A DNA stretch of 64,000 bases, from the NCBI GenBank assembly GCA_963826695.1, contig CAWGXZ010000003.1, forward strand, positions 496,001 to 560,000, read 5' to 3'. The position numbers and the translations under genes were made by a program. The notes under the pieces are model-generated. The model was not told the DNA's origin, did not search any database, and saw only the letters and a list, made by a program, of their open reading frames with translations. This DNA is from CAWGXZ01 sp963826695 (GTDB lineage: Bacteria > Pseudomonadota > Gammaproteobacteria > Burkholderiales > Burkholderiaceae_C). Shown here piece after piece: positions 47,832 through 56,055 of the stretch. Each line of letters begins with the position of its first letter. Position 1 is the stretch's first letter.

Positions 47832-48512
47832 TCATCGGTAGGCACGCGCCAGCGCATCGGCGGGCGTGCCGCGCCAGTACTGCCAGCGCAGCCGCCACAT
47901 CAGGAGGATGGTGCGCCAGACGCCGCGGCTTTCCCAACGCCGGCCCGAGGTGGTGACGCGCTGGCGCAGGCACACTGGGCGCGACTGCGCGAGCAGCCGC
48001 CGCGAGAGTTCGATGTCCTCCATCAGCGGCTGGTCCGGGAAGCCGCCGACCTGCTCGAACGCCTCGCGCCTGACGAAGATCGCCTGATCGCCGGTGGCGA
48101 TGCCGCTCCAGCGCGAGCGCCGGTTCATCAGCGAGGCGACGACGCGCAGCAGCCACGCCCTTCCTTCGATGCGGACGTCGAACCGTCCCCAACGCGCGCT
48201 GCCCGCGAGCGCCTGCAGGATCAGCGTGTCGGCATCCTGCGGCAGCACGGTGTCGGCGTGCAGGAACAGCAAGGCTTCGCCGCGCGCCCGCGCCGCGCCG
48301 GCGTTCATCTGCCGTGCCCGGCCGCGTTCGGCCGACAGCACGAGGTCGGCTCCGGCCGCGGCCAGCGCCGGTGTGGCGTCGCTGCTGCCGCCGTCGACGA
48401 CGATCAGCTCGACTCCGCGTGCGCGCAACGGCGCCAGCGCCGCCAGGGCGGCGCCGATACCGGCGGCCTCGTCGAGCGCCGGCATGATGATCGACAGTGC
48501 GGGTGGGGTCAT
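47832..48512 (-). CDS. family 2 glycosyltransferase, rSAM/selenodomain-associated type
   Basis: 226 residues. GT2 motifs LSIIMPALDEAAGI, VVDGGSSDAT, FLHADTVLPQ (DxD-like), GDQAIFVRREAFEQVGGFP and the catalytic EDIELSRRL. Its length and layout match the transferase-2 proteins that accompany ArsS-like radical SAM enzymes. The next gene upstream on the same strand is exactly such an enzyme, so a joint role in making an arsenosugar-type or related small glycoside is inferred. Confidence 0.87.
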   Translation of the reverse strand: MTPPALSIIMPALDEAAGIGAALAALAPLRARGVELIVVDGGSSDATPALAAAGADLVLSAERGRARQMNAGAARARGEALLFLHADTVLPQDADTLILQALAGSARWGRFDVRIEGRAWLLRVVASLMNRRSRWSGIATGDQAIFVRREAFEQVGGFPDQPLMEDIELSRRLLAQSRPVCLRQRVTTSGRRWESRGVWRTILLMWRLRWQYWRGTPADALARAYR

Positions 48513-48602
48513 GGCGCGGGTTGCGCGGTGGGCGCGGGCCACGGTGGCGGCGCGCGAAGCAGCCTCGCCGCGCGCCCGCTGGTCGGTGTCAGCGCAGCCG
48601 CC

Positions 48603-49619
48603 TCAGGCGGGCGTGGCAAGCGCCGTGCGGCTCGGCAGTGCATCGGCCGCTTCCAGCGCGCCGCCGCAGCTGCTGCCCTGGCCGGCGGTACAGCCATAGC
48701 AGTGGTCTGCCGTGCGGATCGCCTGCCCTGCTGCGTCGAGGCTCAGCAGGTCGCGCAGGTGCGGCCGGCTGGCACCCTCGAGCCGGGCACGCAAGCGGAG
48801 CATCTGGTTGAAGTCGCAGTCGTACAGATCGCCTTGCCAGTCGACGCTGAGCATCGTCCGGCACATGACGGTGCCCAGGTTCGCCTCGAGGTAGGCGCCG
48901 CGCAGCAGCTGCATGTAGCTGCCGAAGGTGCCTTTGCTGACCAGGGTGCTGCCGAAGCGCTGCACCGGCATGTTGGTCAGCGCGAACAGGTGGTTGAAGC
49001 GGATGCCGAAGTGCAGCAGCAGCTCGCGCTTGTAGTCGGCCTCCAAGGGACCCTGCGGCGGCGGCAGCACGGCGCCCTGCGGGTTGTAGACGAGGTTCAG
49101 CACCAGGCCGCTGCCCGGCTGCGCGTAGCCGAGCGCGTTGAGCGCGCGCAGCCCGGCAATGCTGCGGTCGAACACGCCGTCGCCCCGCTGGCGGTCGACG
49201 TTGGCGGGCGAATAGCAGGGCAGCGAGGCGACGACCTCGGCCCCCTGCGCCGCCAGGAACGACGCCAGGTCGTCATGCCCGGGTTCGGACAGGATCGTCA
49301 GGTTGCAGCGGTCGATCACCTTCAGGCCGAGTGCGCGGGCGCCCTGCACCAGCGTGCGGAAGTGCGGGCTCAGCTCGGGCGCGCCGCCGGTCAGGTCGAG
49401 CGCCGCCAGGCCACGCGGCTGCAGCACCCGTGCCACCTGGAGCACGAGTGCGGCCGTCTCGGCATCCATCATCTCGGTGCGATTCGGCCCGGCATTGACG
49501 TGGCAGTGCAGGCAGGTCTGGTTGCAGCGGTAGCCGAGATTCACCTGCAGCGTCTGCACGGCGGCGCGGCGGATCGGCGGGAAGTCGGTGGCGACCAGCA
49601 GGGGCAGGGTGGGATGCAT
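48603..49619 (-). CDS. arsS: arsenosugar biosynthesis radical SAM protein ArsS
   Basis: 338 residues. The radical SAM cluster motif is CNQTCLHCH near residue 32, with a TGGAPELSPHF SAM-binding strand. The C-terminal Cys-rich domain carries CYGCTAGQGSSCGG, the signature of the SeCys/Cys-rich branch to which ArsS belongs. The family converts dimethylarsenate and SAM-derived adenosyl groups to 5'-deoxy-5'-dimethylarsinoyladenosine. No arsM methyltransferase is seen in this window. ATG 49619 starts right before the core. Confidence 0.9.
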   Translation of the reverse strand: MHPTLPLLVATDFPPIRRAAVQTLQVNLGYRCNQTCLHCHVNAGPNRTEMMDAETAALVLQVARVLQPRGLAALDLTGGAPELSPHFRTLVQGARALGLKVIDRCNLTILSEPGHDDLASFLAAQGAEVVASLPCYSPANVDRQRGDGVFDRSIAGLRALNALGYAQPGSGLVLNLVYNPQGAVLPPPQGPLEADYKRELLLHFGIRFNHLFALTNMPVQRFGSTLVSKGTFGSYMQLLRGAYLEANLGTVMCRTMLSVDWQGDLYDCDFNQMLRLRARLEGASRPHLRDLLSLDAAGQAIRTADHCYGCTAGQGSSCGGALEAADALPSRTALATPA

Positions 49620-49772
49620 CGGGTTTGTCGTGGCTCGGCAAGGTGCCGAGTGTGCGGTGATTGCCGCCTCTACGTCGGCAGGGCCGTTTCGGATGATCGC
49701 CGGGGGCAGGCCACCGCGGGGCGCAACGGCATCGCCCGGCATTGCCGCGGAGCAGCGCCGGCGCGGCGGCCG

Positions 49773-50904
49773 TCAGCCCCGCTGAGTCGATCCCCGCGCG
49801 ATCAGCTGCGCCGGCAGCAGCAATTCGCGCGGCGGCGCCACCGACCCCTGCATGCGGTCGAGCAGGCATTGCGCCGCCTGCCGGCCGATCTCGCCGGTGG
49901 GCTGCGACAGCGTGCTCAGCCCGGGGCCCACCAGCGGCGCCCAGTCGGTCTCGTCGAAGCCGAGCAGCCCGAGCTGGCGGCCGAGCGCCAGGTCGAGCCG
50001 CGCCGCGGCTGCCGCCACACGCAGGCTGACGACCGCGTTGCCCGCCAGCACGGCGGCCGGCCGGCCGGCGCTGCGTGCCTGCAGGCTGCGCAGTGCCTCG
50101 TCGAGCGCCGGTGCGGCGCCCGCGGTCGACTCGAACGGTGCGCCGTGTACGCCAGGGTGGCGGCGCGTCTCCAGCGAGAACGCCGCCAGGCGCTCGCGAC
50201 GCGAACTGACACCGCGGGCCGGCTCGCCGACGAACAGCAGTTCGCGGTAGCCGGCGTCGACCAGGTGGCCGACACCGGTCCTGCACCGCGGCCGCGTGGT
50301 CGAGGCTCACCAGATCGAGCGGCGACGCGGCGACGCGGCGGTCGATCAACACCACCGGCTTGCCGCTGCACAGCAGCGTGCTGAAAGCCTCGGCATCGTC
50401 GCCCGGCGCATTGACCAGAAAGCCCTCGACGCGGTGGTCGGCCAGCGCGGCGAGTGCTTCGCGCTCGCGTCGGCCGTCGTTGCCGGCATTGAACAGCAGC
50501 AGCATGTAGCCGGCGGCGCGCAACGCCGCTTCGGCGCCATGGAGGACGGCGACCGAGTACGGGTTGGTGATGTCGGCAACGACCAGCCCGACCAGTCGCG
50601 AGCGGCCGTGCTTGAGCGATTGCGCCGCCGGGCTCGGCCGGTAGCCGAGCGCACGGATCGCCTCGCCGACGCGCGTCGCAATCCCGGGCGCGAGCAGTTC
50701 CGTATGGCCGTTGAGATACCTCGACACGGTCGCCTTCGAGACCGCCGCCAGGCGGGCGACGTCGTTGATCGTGGTGCGTGCCGGCGGCGTGCGGGCCTCG
50801 TTCTCCTGCGTCGACTCGGCGGCGCCGCTCCGTGCTCGCGGCACAGCTGCGTCCCGGCCACGGGCTGGCTGCGGCAGGGGATCGGCGGGCAGTTTGCGCG
50901 GCAT
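49773..50904 (-). CDS. LacI-family repressor (apparent frameshift)
   Basis: About 377 residues: a Pro/Arg-rich start, then the LacI helix-turn-helix (TTINDVARLAAVSKATVSRY), hinge (PSPAAQSLKHGRS) and periplasmic-binding-like core (LVGLVVADITNPYSVAVLHG, LLGFDETDWAPLVGPGL). The frame breaks at about 50277 where GACCGGTGTC stands for GACGGTGTC; corrected, the core continues as VGHLVDAGYRELLFVG. It is divergent from the sugar-acid operon and separated from it by a palindromic operator, so it is very likely the repressor of that operon. Confidence 0.87.
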
Positions 50905-51004
50905 GGGTCGGGTCTCGGCAGCCAGTTCGCGTTGAGCAATGGTCTTCGACGTGGCAGCCCGGGTCTGGCATTTCGCAGCCCCGGGGGTTTCTACCAATGC
51001 TCTA

Positions 51005-51018
51005 TGAAACCGGTTTCA
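51005..51018. promoter_or_regulatory. palindromic LacI-family operator
   Basis: TGAAACCGGTTTCA is a perfect 14-base palindrome with the central CG pair usual for LacI-family sites. It lies between the start of the LacI gene (50904) and that of the kinase gene (51063), where it can control both. Confidence 0.8.
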
Positions 51019-51062
51019 GGAGAATAGCACCGTCCGCCAACGAACGCCGCCGAGCGCCCTTC

Positions 51063-52031
51063 ATGCCGCAATCTCCCCCTGCATCTGCCGCCACGTTCGA
51101 CGTCGTCCTGCTGGGCGAGGCCATGCAAATGTTCGTCGCCGACCGCGCCGGCCCGCTCGAGGACGTGCCGGGCTTCCACAAGCGCACCGCAGGCGCCGAA
51201 ACCAACGTGGCGATCGGGCTGGCGCGGCTCGGGCTCGCCGTCGGCTGGGCCAGCCGGCTCGGCGACGATTCGATGGGCCGCTACCTGCTCGGTGAAATGC
51301 GCCGCGAGGGCATCGACTGCAGCCGGGTTGCCGTGGTCCGCGGCGAACGCACCGCCTTCCAGTTCAAGGGCCGGGTCGACGACGGCAGCGACCCGCCGAT
51401 CGAATACCACCGCGCCGGCTCCGCGGCCAGCCGGATGGATGCGGCCGACCTCGACGCCGACTGGCTGCGCAGCGCGCGCCACCTGCATGTCACCGGCGTC
51501 TTTCCCGCCGTGTCGCCGACCTGCCACGCGGCGACGCGACAGGCGATCGCGCTGATGCGCGAAGCCGGCCGCAGCGTCTCGTTCGACCCCAACCTGCGGC
51601 CGACGCTGTGGCCCTCGCAAGCCGCCATGCGCGAGGCGCTGAATGCGCTGGCCGCGCAATGCGACTGGGTGCTGCCGGGGGTTGCCGAAGGCCTGATCCT
51701 GACCGGCTTCGAACAGCCCGAGTCGATCGCCGCGTTCTACCGCGAGCGCGGCGCGTCGCGGGTGATCGTCAAGCTGGGTGCCGACGGTGCCTACTACGAC
51801 GACTGCGACGCCGGCACCGGACGCGTTCCGGCTTGTCCGGTCGAGAAAGTGGTCGACACCGTGGGTGCGGGCGACGGTTTCGCGGTCGGCGTCGTCAGTG
51901 CGCTGCTCGAAGGCCGCAGCGTCGCCGATGCCGCGCGGCGCGGTGCCTGGATCGGCGCACGTGCGGTGCAGGTGATCGGCGATACCGAAGGCCTGCCGAC
52001 GCGCGCCGAACTGGCCGAGGCCGGCCTGTGA
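51063..52031 (+). CDS. kdgK: PfkB-family sugar kinase, probably 2-dehydro-3-deoxygluconokinase
   Basis: 322 residues. The N-terminal GAETNVAIGLARLGLAVGW motif and C-terminal VDTVGAGDGFAVGVVSALL (catalytic Asp in GAGD) define the ribokinase/PfkB family. FQFKGRVDDGSDPPIEYHRAG fits the KDG-kinase branch. It phosphorylates a keto-sugar acid, feeding the Entner-Doudoroff route. Translationally coupled to the next gene (GTGA overlap). The exact substrate is inferred from family and neighbours. Confidence 0.85.
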   Translation: MPQSPPASAATFDVVLLGEAMQMFVADRAGPLEDVPGFHKRTAGAETNVAIGLARLGLAVGWASRLGDDSMGRYLLGEMRREGIDCSRVAVVRGERTAFQFKGRVDDGSDPPIEYHRAGSAASRMDAADLDADWLRSARHLHVTGVFPAVSPTCHAATRQAIALMREAGRSVSFDPNLRPTLWPSQAAMREALNALAAQCDWVLPGVAEGLILTGFEQPESIAAFYRERGASRVIVKLGADGAYYDDCDAGTGRVPACPVEKVVDTVGAGDGFAVGVVSALLEGRSVADAARRGAWIGARAVQVIGDTEGLPTRAELAEAGL

Positions 52032-53014
52032 CGCGCCGCCGCAATGTGGTCGTCTTCCGCGCCTTGCCCGCCGATCTGCTGGCGCGCATCGCCGAGCGGC
52101 ACGACGTGGTCGTGGCCGACCCGCGCCACGCCGACGAGCTGCCCACCTTCCGCGCGGCACTGCGCAGCGCGCACGGGCTGATCGGCTCGAGCTTCAAGCT
52201 CGGCGCCGCCGATTTCGACGCGGCGCCGGAACTCGAAGTGGTCTCGAGCATTTCAGTCGGCGTCGACAACTACGACCTGCACGCGCTCGCCCGGCGCGGC
52301 GTGACGCTTTGCCACACCCCGGGCGTGCTGACCGAAACCACCGCCGACACGCTGTTCGCCCTGGTGATGCTGGCGTCGCGGCGCCTTGTCGAACTGGCAA
52401 ACCACGTCCGCGAAGGGCACTGGACGAACAACGTCGGCGAAGACCTTTTCGGCTGGGACGTTCACGGCAAGACGCTCGGCATCATCGGCTTCGGCCGCAT
52501 CGGCCAGGCGCTGGCGCAGCGTGCGGCGCTCGGCTTCGGCATGCCGGTGCTCTATCACAGCCGCTCCGAGGTCGATGCACCCGCCGCGCTGGCAGGCCGT
52601 GTCCGGCGGCTGCCGTTCGACGAGGTGCTGGCCCAGTCGGACATCGTGGCGCTGACGCTGCCGCTGAGCGAGGCGACGCGCGGGCTGATCGGCGCGCGCG
52701 AGTTCGCGCTGATGCCGCGCGGCGCGATCTTCGTCAACGGGGCCCGCGGGCCGATCGTCCAGGAGGACGCGCTGCTGGCCGCGCTCGACAGCGGGCACCT
52801 GCGCGCCGCCGCGCTCGATGTGTTTGCGGTCGAGCCGCTGCCGCTCGACTCGCCGCTGCGCACGCATCCGAAGGTGACCGCGCTGCCGCACGTCGGCTCG
52901 GCGACGCACGAGACGCGCCGCACGATGGCCGAACTGGCGACGCACAACCTGCTGCAGGCGCTCGACGGAGAAATTCCGGTGTGCACCTACGACCTGTCGA
53001 AGATCGACCTCTGA
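52028..53014 (+). CDS. ghrB: 2-ketogluconate/glyoxylate reductase-like D-2-hydroxyacid dehydrogenase
   Basis: 328 residues from GTG 52028. It has VSSISVGVDNYD, the cofactor motif LGIIGFGRIGQALAQR, catalytic Arg in FVNGARGPIV, Glu in LDVFAVEPLP and His in LPHVGSATHETRR. The GhrB (TkrA) branch reduces glyoxylate, hydroxypyruvate and 2-keto-gluconate. The sugar-acid kinase next to it favours a keto-aldonate substrate. Confidence 0.88.
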   Translation: MTRRRNVVVFRALPADLLARIAERHDVVVADPRHADELPTFRAALRSAHGLIGSSFKLGAADFDAAPELEVVSSISVGVDNYDLHALARRGVTLCHTPGVLTETTADTLFALVMLASRRLVELANHVREGHWTNNVGEDLFGWDVHGKTLGIIGFGRIGQALAQRAALGFGMPVLYHSRSEVDAPAALAGRVRRLPFDEVLAQSDIVALTLPLSEATRGLIGAREFALMPRGAIFVNGARGPIVQEDALLAALDSGHLRAAALDVFAVEPLPLDSPLRTHPKVTALPHVGSATHETRRTMAELATHNLLQALDGEIPVCTYDLSKIDL

Positions 53015-53031
53015 ACCACGAGCACCACGCC

Positions 53032-53850
53032 ATGCCCCGTTCCATTCCCACCCTCTGCGGCTCGATCATGGGCGAGCCGTTCACCTTCAACGTCAAGGTG
53101 CACAACGCCGCCTATCGCGCCCTCGGTCTCGACTACACCTTCGTCTGCTTCGGCGTCGACGACGTCGCCGGCTCGATCCAGGGCATGCGCTCGCTCGGCA
53201 TCCGCGGCATGAACGTGTCGATGCCGCACAAGCAGGCGGTGATCGCCCACCTCGACGCGCTCGACGACACCGCCCGCGACATCGGCGCCGTGAACACGAT
53301 CGACAACCAGGGCGGGCGGCTCACCGGCTACAACACCGACTGCATCGGCGCGGTTCGCGCGGTCGAGGAGGCCACCGCCATCGACGGCCAGCGCATCGCG
53401 CTGCTCGGCGCCGGTGGCGCGGCGCGGGCGATCGCCTACGGCCTGGCGAAGGCCGGCGCCCGGGTGACGGTGTTCAACCGCACCGTCGCCAAGGCCGAGG
53501 CGCTGGCGCATCACTTCGGCATCGACTGCGGTGGCTCGCTCGACGACTTCGACGCCCGGCTGTTCGACGGGCTGGTGAACGCAACCGCGGCGGGCTTCCG
53601 CGCGCCGGAAGTGAATCCGGTCGCCGGACGCCTGGCACCGCACCTCTTCGTCATGGACGCGGCGTTCATTCCCGTGCAGAGCCGGCTGATCCGCGATGCC
53701 CGCGCGATCGGCTGCCGGACCGTCGACGGCACGCGGATGATGCTGCACCAGTTCTGCGGCCAGATCGAGCTCTACACCGGCTGCGAAGCGCCGCTCGACG
53801 CCATGTCGCAGGCGCTGCTCGAAGAGATCGAGCGCGTGAGCCGGCCGTGA
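53032..53850 (+). CDS. AroE-like shikimate/quinate dehydrogenase family protein with altered substrate site
   Basis: 272 residues. The NADP domain has LLGAGGAARAIAYGLA and FNRTVAKAEAL; the catalytic Lys is in GMNVSMPHK and the Asp in GYNTDCIGAV. The first substrate motif differs: the SxS-P-x-x-HN serines that bind the shikimate carboxylate are replaced by FTFNVKVHN. Thus it is probably not the biosynthetic AroE and may oxidise a different cyclic or sugar-derived polyol acid. It overlaps the next gene by 4 bases. Confidence 0.85.
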   Translation: MPRSIPTLCGSIMGEPFTFNVKVHNAAYRALGLDYTFVCFGVDDVAGSIQGMRSLGIRGMNVSMPHKQAVIAHLDALDDTARDIGAVNTIDNQGGRLTGYNTDCIGAVRAVEEATAIDGQRIALLGAGGAARAIAYGLAKAGARVTVFNRTVAKAEALAHHFGIDCGGSLDDFDARLFDGLVNATAAGFRAPEVNPVAGRLAPHLFVMDAAFIPVQSRLIRDARAIGCRTVDGTRMMLHQFCGQIELYTGCEAPLDAMSQALLEEIERVSRP

Positions 53851-54962
53851 CCCGCCCGCCCGACCTGATCGTCTCGACCAACGACGCCAAGTACCAGCGC
53901 GTCGCCGGCACCGACAGCTATCCGCCCGATGCGCCTGCCGACACGCTGAGCGTCATCGACGCGAGCGACTTTCCGCCGCGCGTCGTGGCGACGGTCGAGG
54001 TCGCCGCCTCGATCGGCGGCCCGCCGCAGGCGGTGGCGATCACGCCCGATGGACGGCTGGCCATCGTTTCGGCGCCGAACCACTACGACCACGCGGCCAG
54101 GCGCAACGTGCTGGAAACAGCGCTGCAGGTCGTCGACCTGCGCGCCGAGCCGCCGCGCATCGTCGAGCGCATCGAGCTGCCGCACCATCCGCAGGGCGTG
54201 GCGATCAACCGCGCCGGCACGCTGCTGCTGGCGGCCACCGTCGGCGGCAGCGTCGCGGTGTTCGAGATCGGCGAGCGCGGGCTGCGGGCGGCTGGCGAGC
54301 TCACCATTTCCGCCGGCCGGCTCGCCGGCATCAGCTTCAGCCACGACGGCCGTGCGGCGCTGGTCGCGCTGCGCGACGAGCAGGGGCTGGCCGTGCTCGA
54401 TGTCGAAGGCAGCCGGGTGACCGACAGCGGCGAGCGCGTCTCGACCGGCGTGGCGCCGTATGTCGTCGACGTCGCGTCGGACGGCCGCTGGGCCGTCGTC
54501 GGCAACGTCGGGCTCGCCGGTCTGGCGAAGAAAGGCCAGCCCGCCGGCGACGCCGACAGCGTCACCCTGGTCGACGTGTCGCAGCGACCGTTTCGGGCGG
54601 TGCAGCACCTCAGCGTGCCCTCGCTGCCCGAGGGCGTGGCGATTTCACCCGACGGCCAGTGGATCGCCGTGCTGGCGATGGACGGGTCGCAACTCACCGC
54701 CGCGCATCCGTACCGCAAGCCGCACGGCACGCTGCTGCTGTTCGCCGTGCGCGACGGCCGTGCCGTTCAGTGCGCCGAACTGCCGGCCGGTGAAGCCGGG
54801 CAGGGCGTCGTCTTCACCGCCGACGGCCGGCACCTGCTGGCGCAGTTCAACGTCGAAAAGCAGATCGCCGTCTTTGCCGTCGAAGGCGGCCGGCTTTCCG
54901 ACACCGGCGTGCGGCTCGCCTTCAACGGCGGGCCGGCTTCGATCCGTTCCATGCCGCGCTGA
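53847..54962 (+). CDS. cytoplasmic beta-propeller protein, lactonase-like
   Basis: 371 residues from GTG 53847, no signal peptide. Repeated blades of the type AITPDGRLAIVSAP, VAISPDGQWIAVLAMDG and FTADGRHLLAQFN form a seven-bladed YVTN/lactonase propeller as in 6-phosphogluconolactonase (Pgl) of the propeller class. In a sugar-acid operon, hydrolysis of an aldonolactone is a reasonable role, but active-site residues are not certain. Similar folds also serve as non-enzymatic binding proteins. Confidence 0.75.
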   Translation: MTRPPDLIVSTNDAKYQRVAGTDSYPPDAPADTLSVIDASDFPPRVVATVEVAASIGGPPQAVAITPDGRLAIVSAPNHYDHAARRNVLETALQVVDLRAEPPRIVERIELPHHPQGVAINRAGTLLLAATVGGSVAVFEIGERGLRAAGELTISAGRLAGISFSHDGRAALVALRDEQGLAVLDVEGSRVTDSGERVSTGVAPYVVDVASDGRWAVVGNVGLAGLAKKGQPAGDADSVTLVDVSQRPFRAVQHLSVPSLPEGVAISPDGQWIAVLAMDGSQLTAAHPYRKPHGTLLLFAVRDGRAVQCAELPAGEAGQGVVFTADGRHLLAQFNVEKQIAVFAVEGGRLSDTGVRLAFNGGPASIRSMPR

Positions 54963-55012
54963 GCGGCGCTTCGCCCAACTTTCTTCTTCCCGAGACACAC
55001 CAGGAGACTTCG

Positions 55013-56035
55013 ATGACCCCCACCCCCTTCGCGCTGAAGCGCATCGCCGCCACCTTGCTGATTGCCGCTGCCGGTGCCTCGTCGGCATTCGCCGCCGACA
55101 TCAAGGAACGCAACATCAAGTTCCCGATCGTCAACCAGATCGACCATCCGCAGGGCATCGGCGCCAAGCGCTTCGCCGACCTCGTCGAGCAGAAAAGCGG
55201 CGGCAAGATGAAGGTGCGCATCTACCCGGGCGGCACGCTCGGCGGCGAGCAGCAGGTGGCCTCGGCCATGCAGGGCGGCACGATCGAGGCGGCGTCGATG
55301 GCGCCGGCGCAACTGGTCGGGATGATCAAGGAGTTCGTCGTCCTCGACTTTCCGTTCTCGTTCGCCAACGAGCGCGAGGCCGACGCCGTGCTCGACGGCC
55401 CGGTCGGCAGGAAGCTGATGGACAAGCTGCCGGAGAAGGGCCTGATCGGCCTCGGCTACATGGAGCAGGGCTACCGCAGCATCACCAACAGCAAGCGGCC
55501 GATCACCCGGATGGAGGACATCCAGGGGCTGAAGATCCGCACCATCCTCAACCCGCTCTACCTCGACATGCTCAACGCGCTCGGCGCGAATGCGGTGCCG
55601 ATGCCGTTCCCCGAGCTCTATACCGCGCTCGAGTCGAAGGCCGTCGACGGGCAGGAGAACCCGTACGCGACCGCCGAGGCGTCGAAGTTCTACGAGGTGC
55701 AGAAGTACTTCAGCAACACCCGGCACATCTACAACTCGCAACTGATGCTGGTCAGCAAGAAGTTCTGGGATCAGCTCTCCGCCGACGAGCGCAAGATCCT
55801 GCAGGACGCCTCCAACGAGGCCAGCGTCTACCAGCGCCGGGTCTCGCGCGCCTTGAGCGACCAGTCGAAGCAGAACCTGATCAAGGCCGGCATGCAGATC
55901 AACGACCTGGCACCGCAGGAAATCGCCCGCATGCGCGACAAGATCAAGCCGGTGATCGACAAGTACTCCGCCCAGGTCGGCGAGCCGCTGGTCAAGGAGT
56001 TCTACGCCGAGCTGGAGAAGGCACGCAAGCGCTGA
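55013..56035 (+). CDS. dctP: TRAP transporter solute receptor DctP
   Basis: 340 residues with a signal peptide (cut after SAFA). The DctP fold has ADLVEQKSGGKMKVRIYPGG, LGGEQQVASAMQGGTIE and GLKIRTILNPLYLDMLNALG; the Arg of KIRT contacts the ligand carboxylate in this family. AGGAGA precedes the start. The membrane genes dctQ and dctM, normally next, are absent. The CRISPR array starts 20 bases after the stop. Confidence 0.93.
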   Translation: MTPTPFALKRIAATLLIAAAGASSAFAADIKERNIKFPIVNQIDHPQGIGAKRFADLVEQKSGGKMKVRIYPGGTLGGEQQVASAMQGGTIEAASMAPAQLVGMIKEFVVLDFPFSFANEREADAVLDGPVGRKLMDKLPEKGLIGLGYMEQGYRSITNSKRPITRMEDIQGLKIRTILNPLYLDMLNALGANAVPMPFPELYTALESKAVDGQENPYATAEASKFYEVQKYFSNTRHIYNSQLMLVSKKFWDQLSADERKILQDASNEASVYQRRVSRALSDQSKQNLIKAGMQINDLAPQEIARMRDKIKPVIDKYSAQVGEPLVKEFYAELEKARKR

Positions 56036-56055
56036 GCGCATTGCGGGCCCACGGA

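Noticed and set aside
49633..49650. Terminator between the LacI and arsS genes
   Set aside because: CTCGGCA/TGCCGAG forms a small hairpin but has no T-run. It is too short to call.
53032..53850. Biosynthetic shikimate dehydrogenase AroE
   Set aside because: The substrate-binding serine motif is missing and the neighbours are catabolic.
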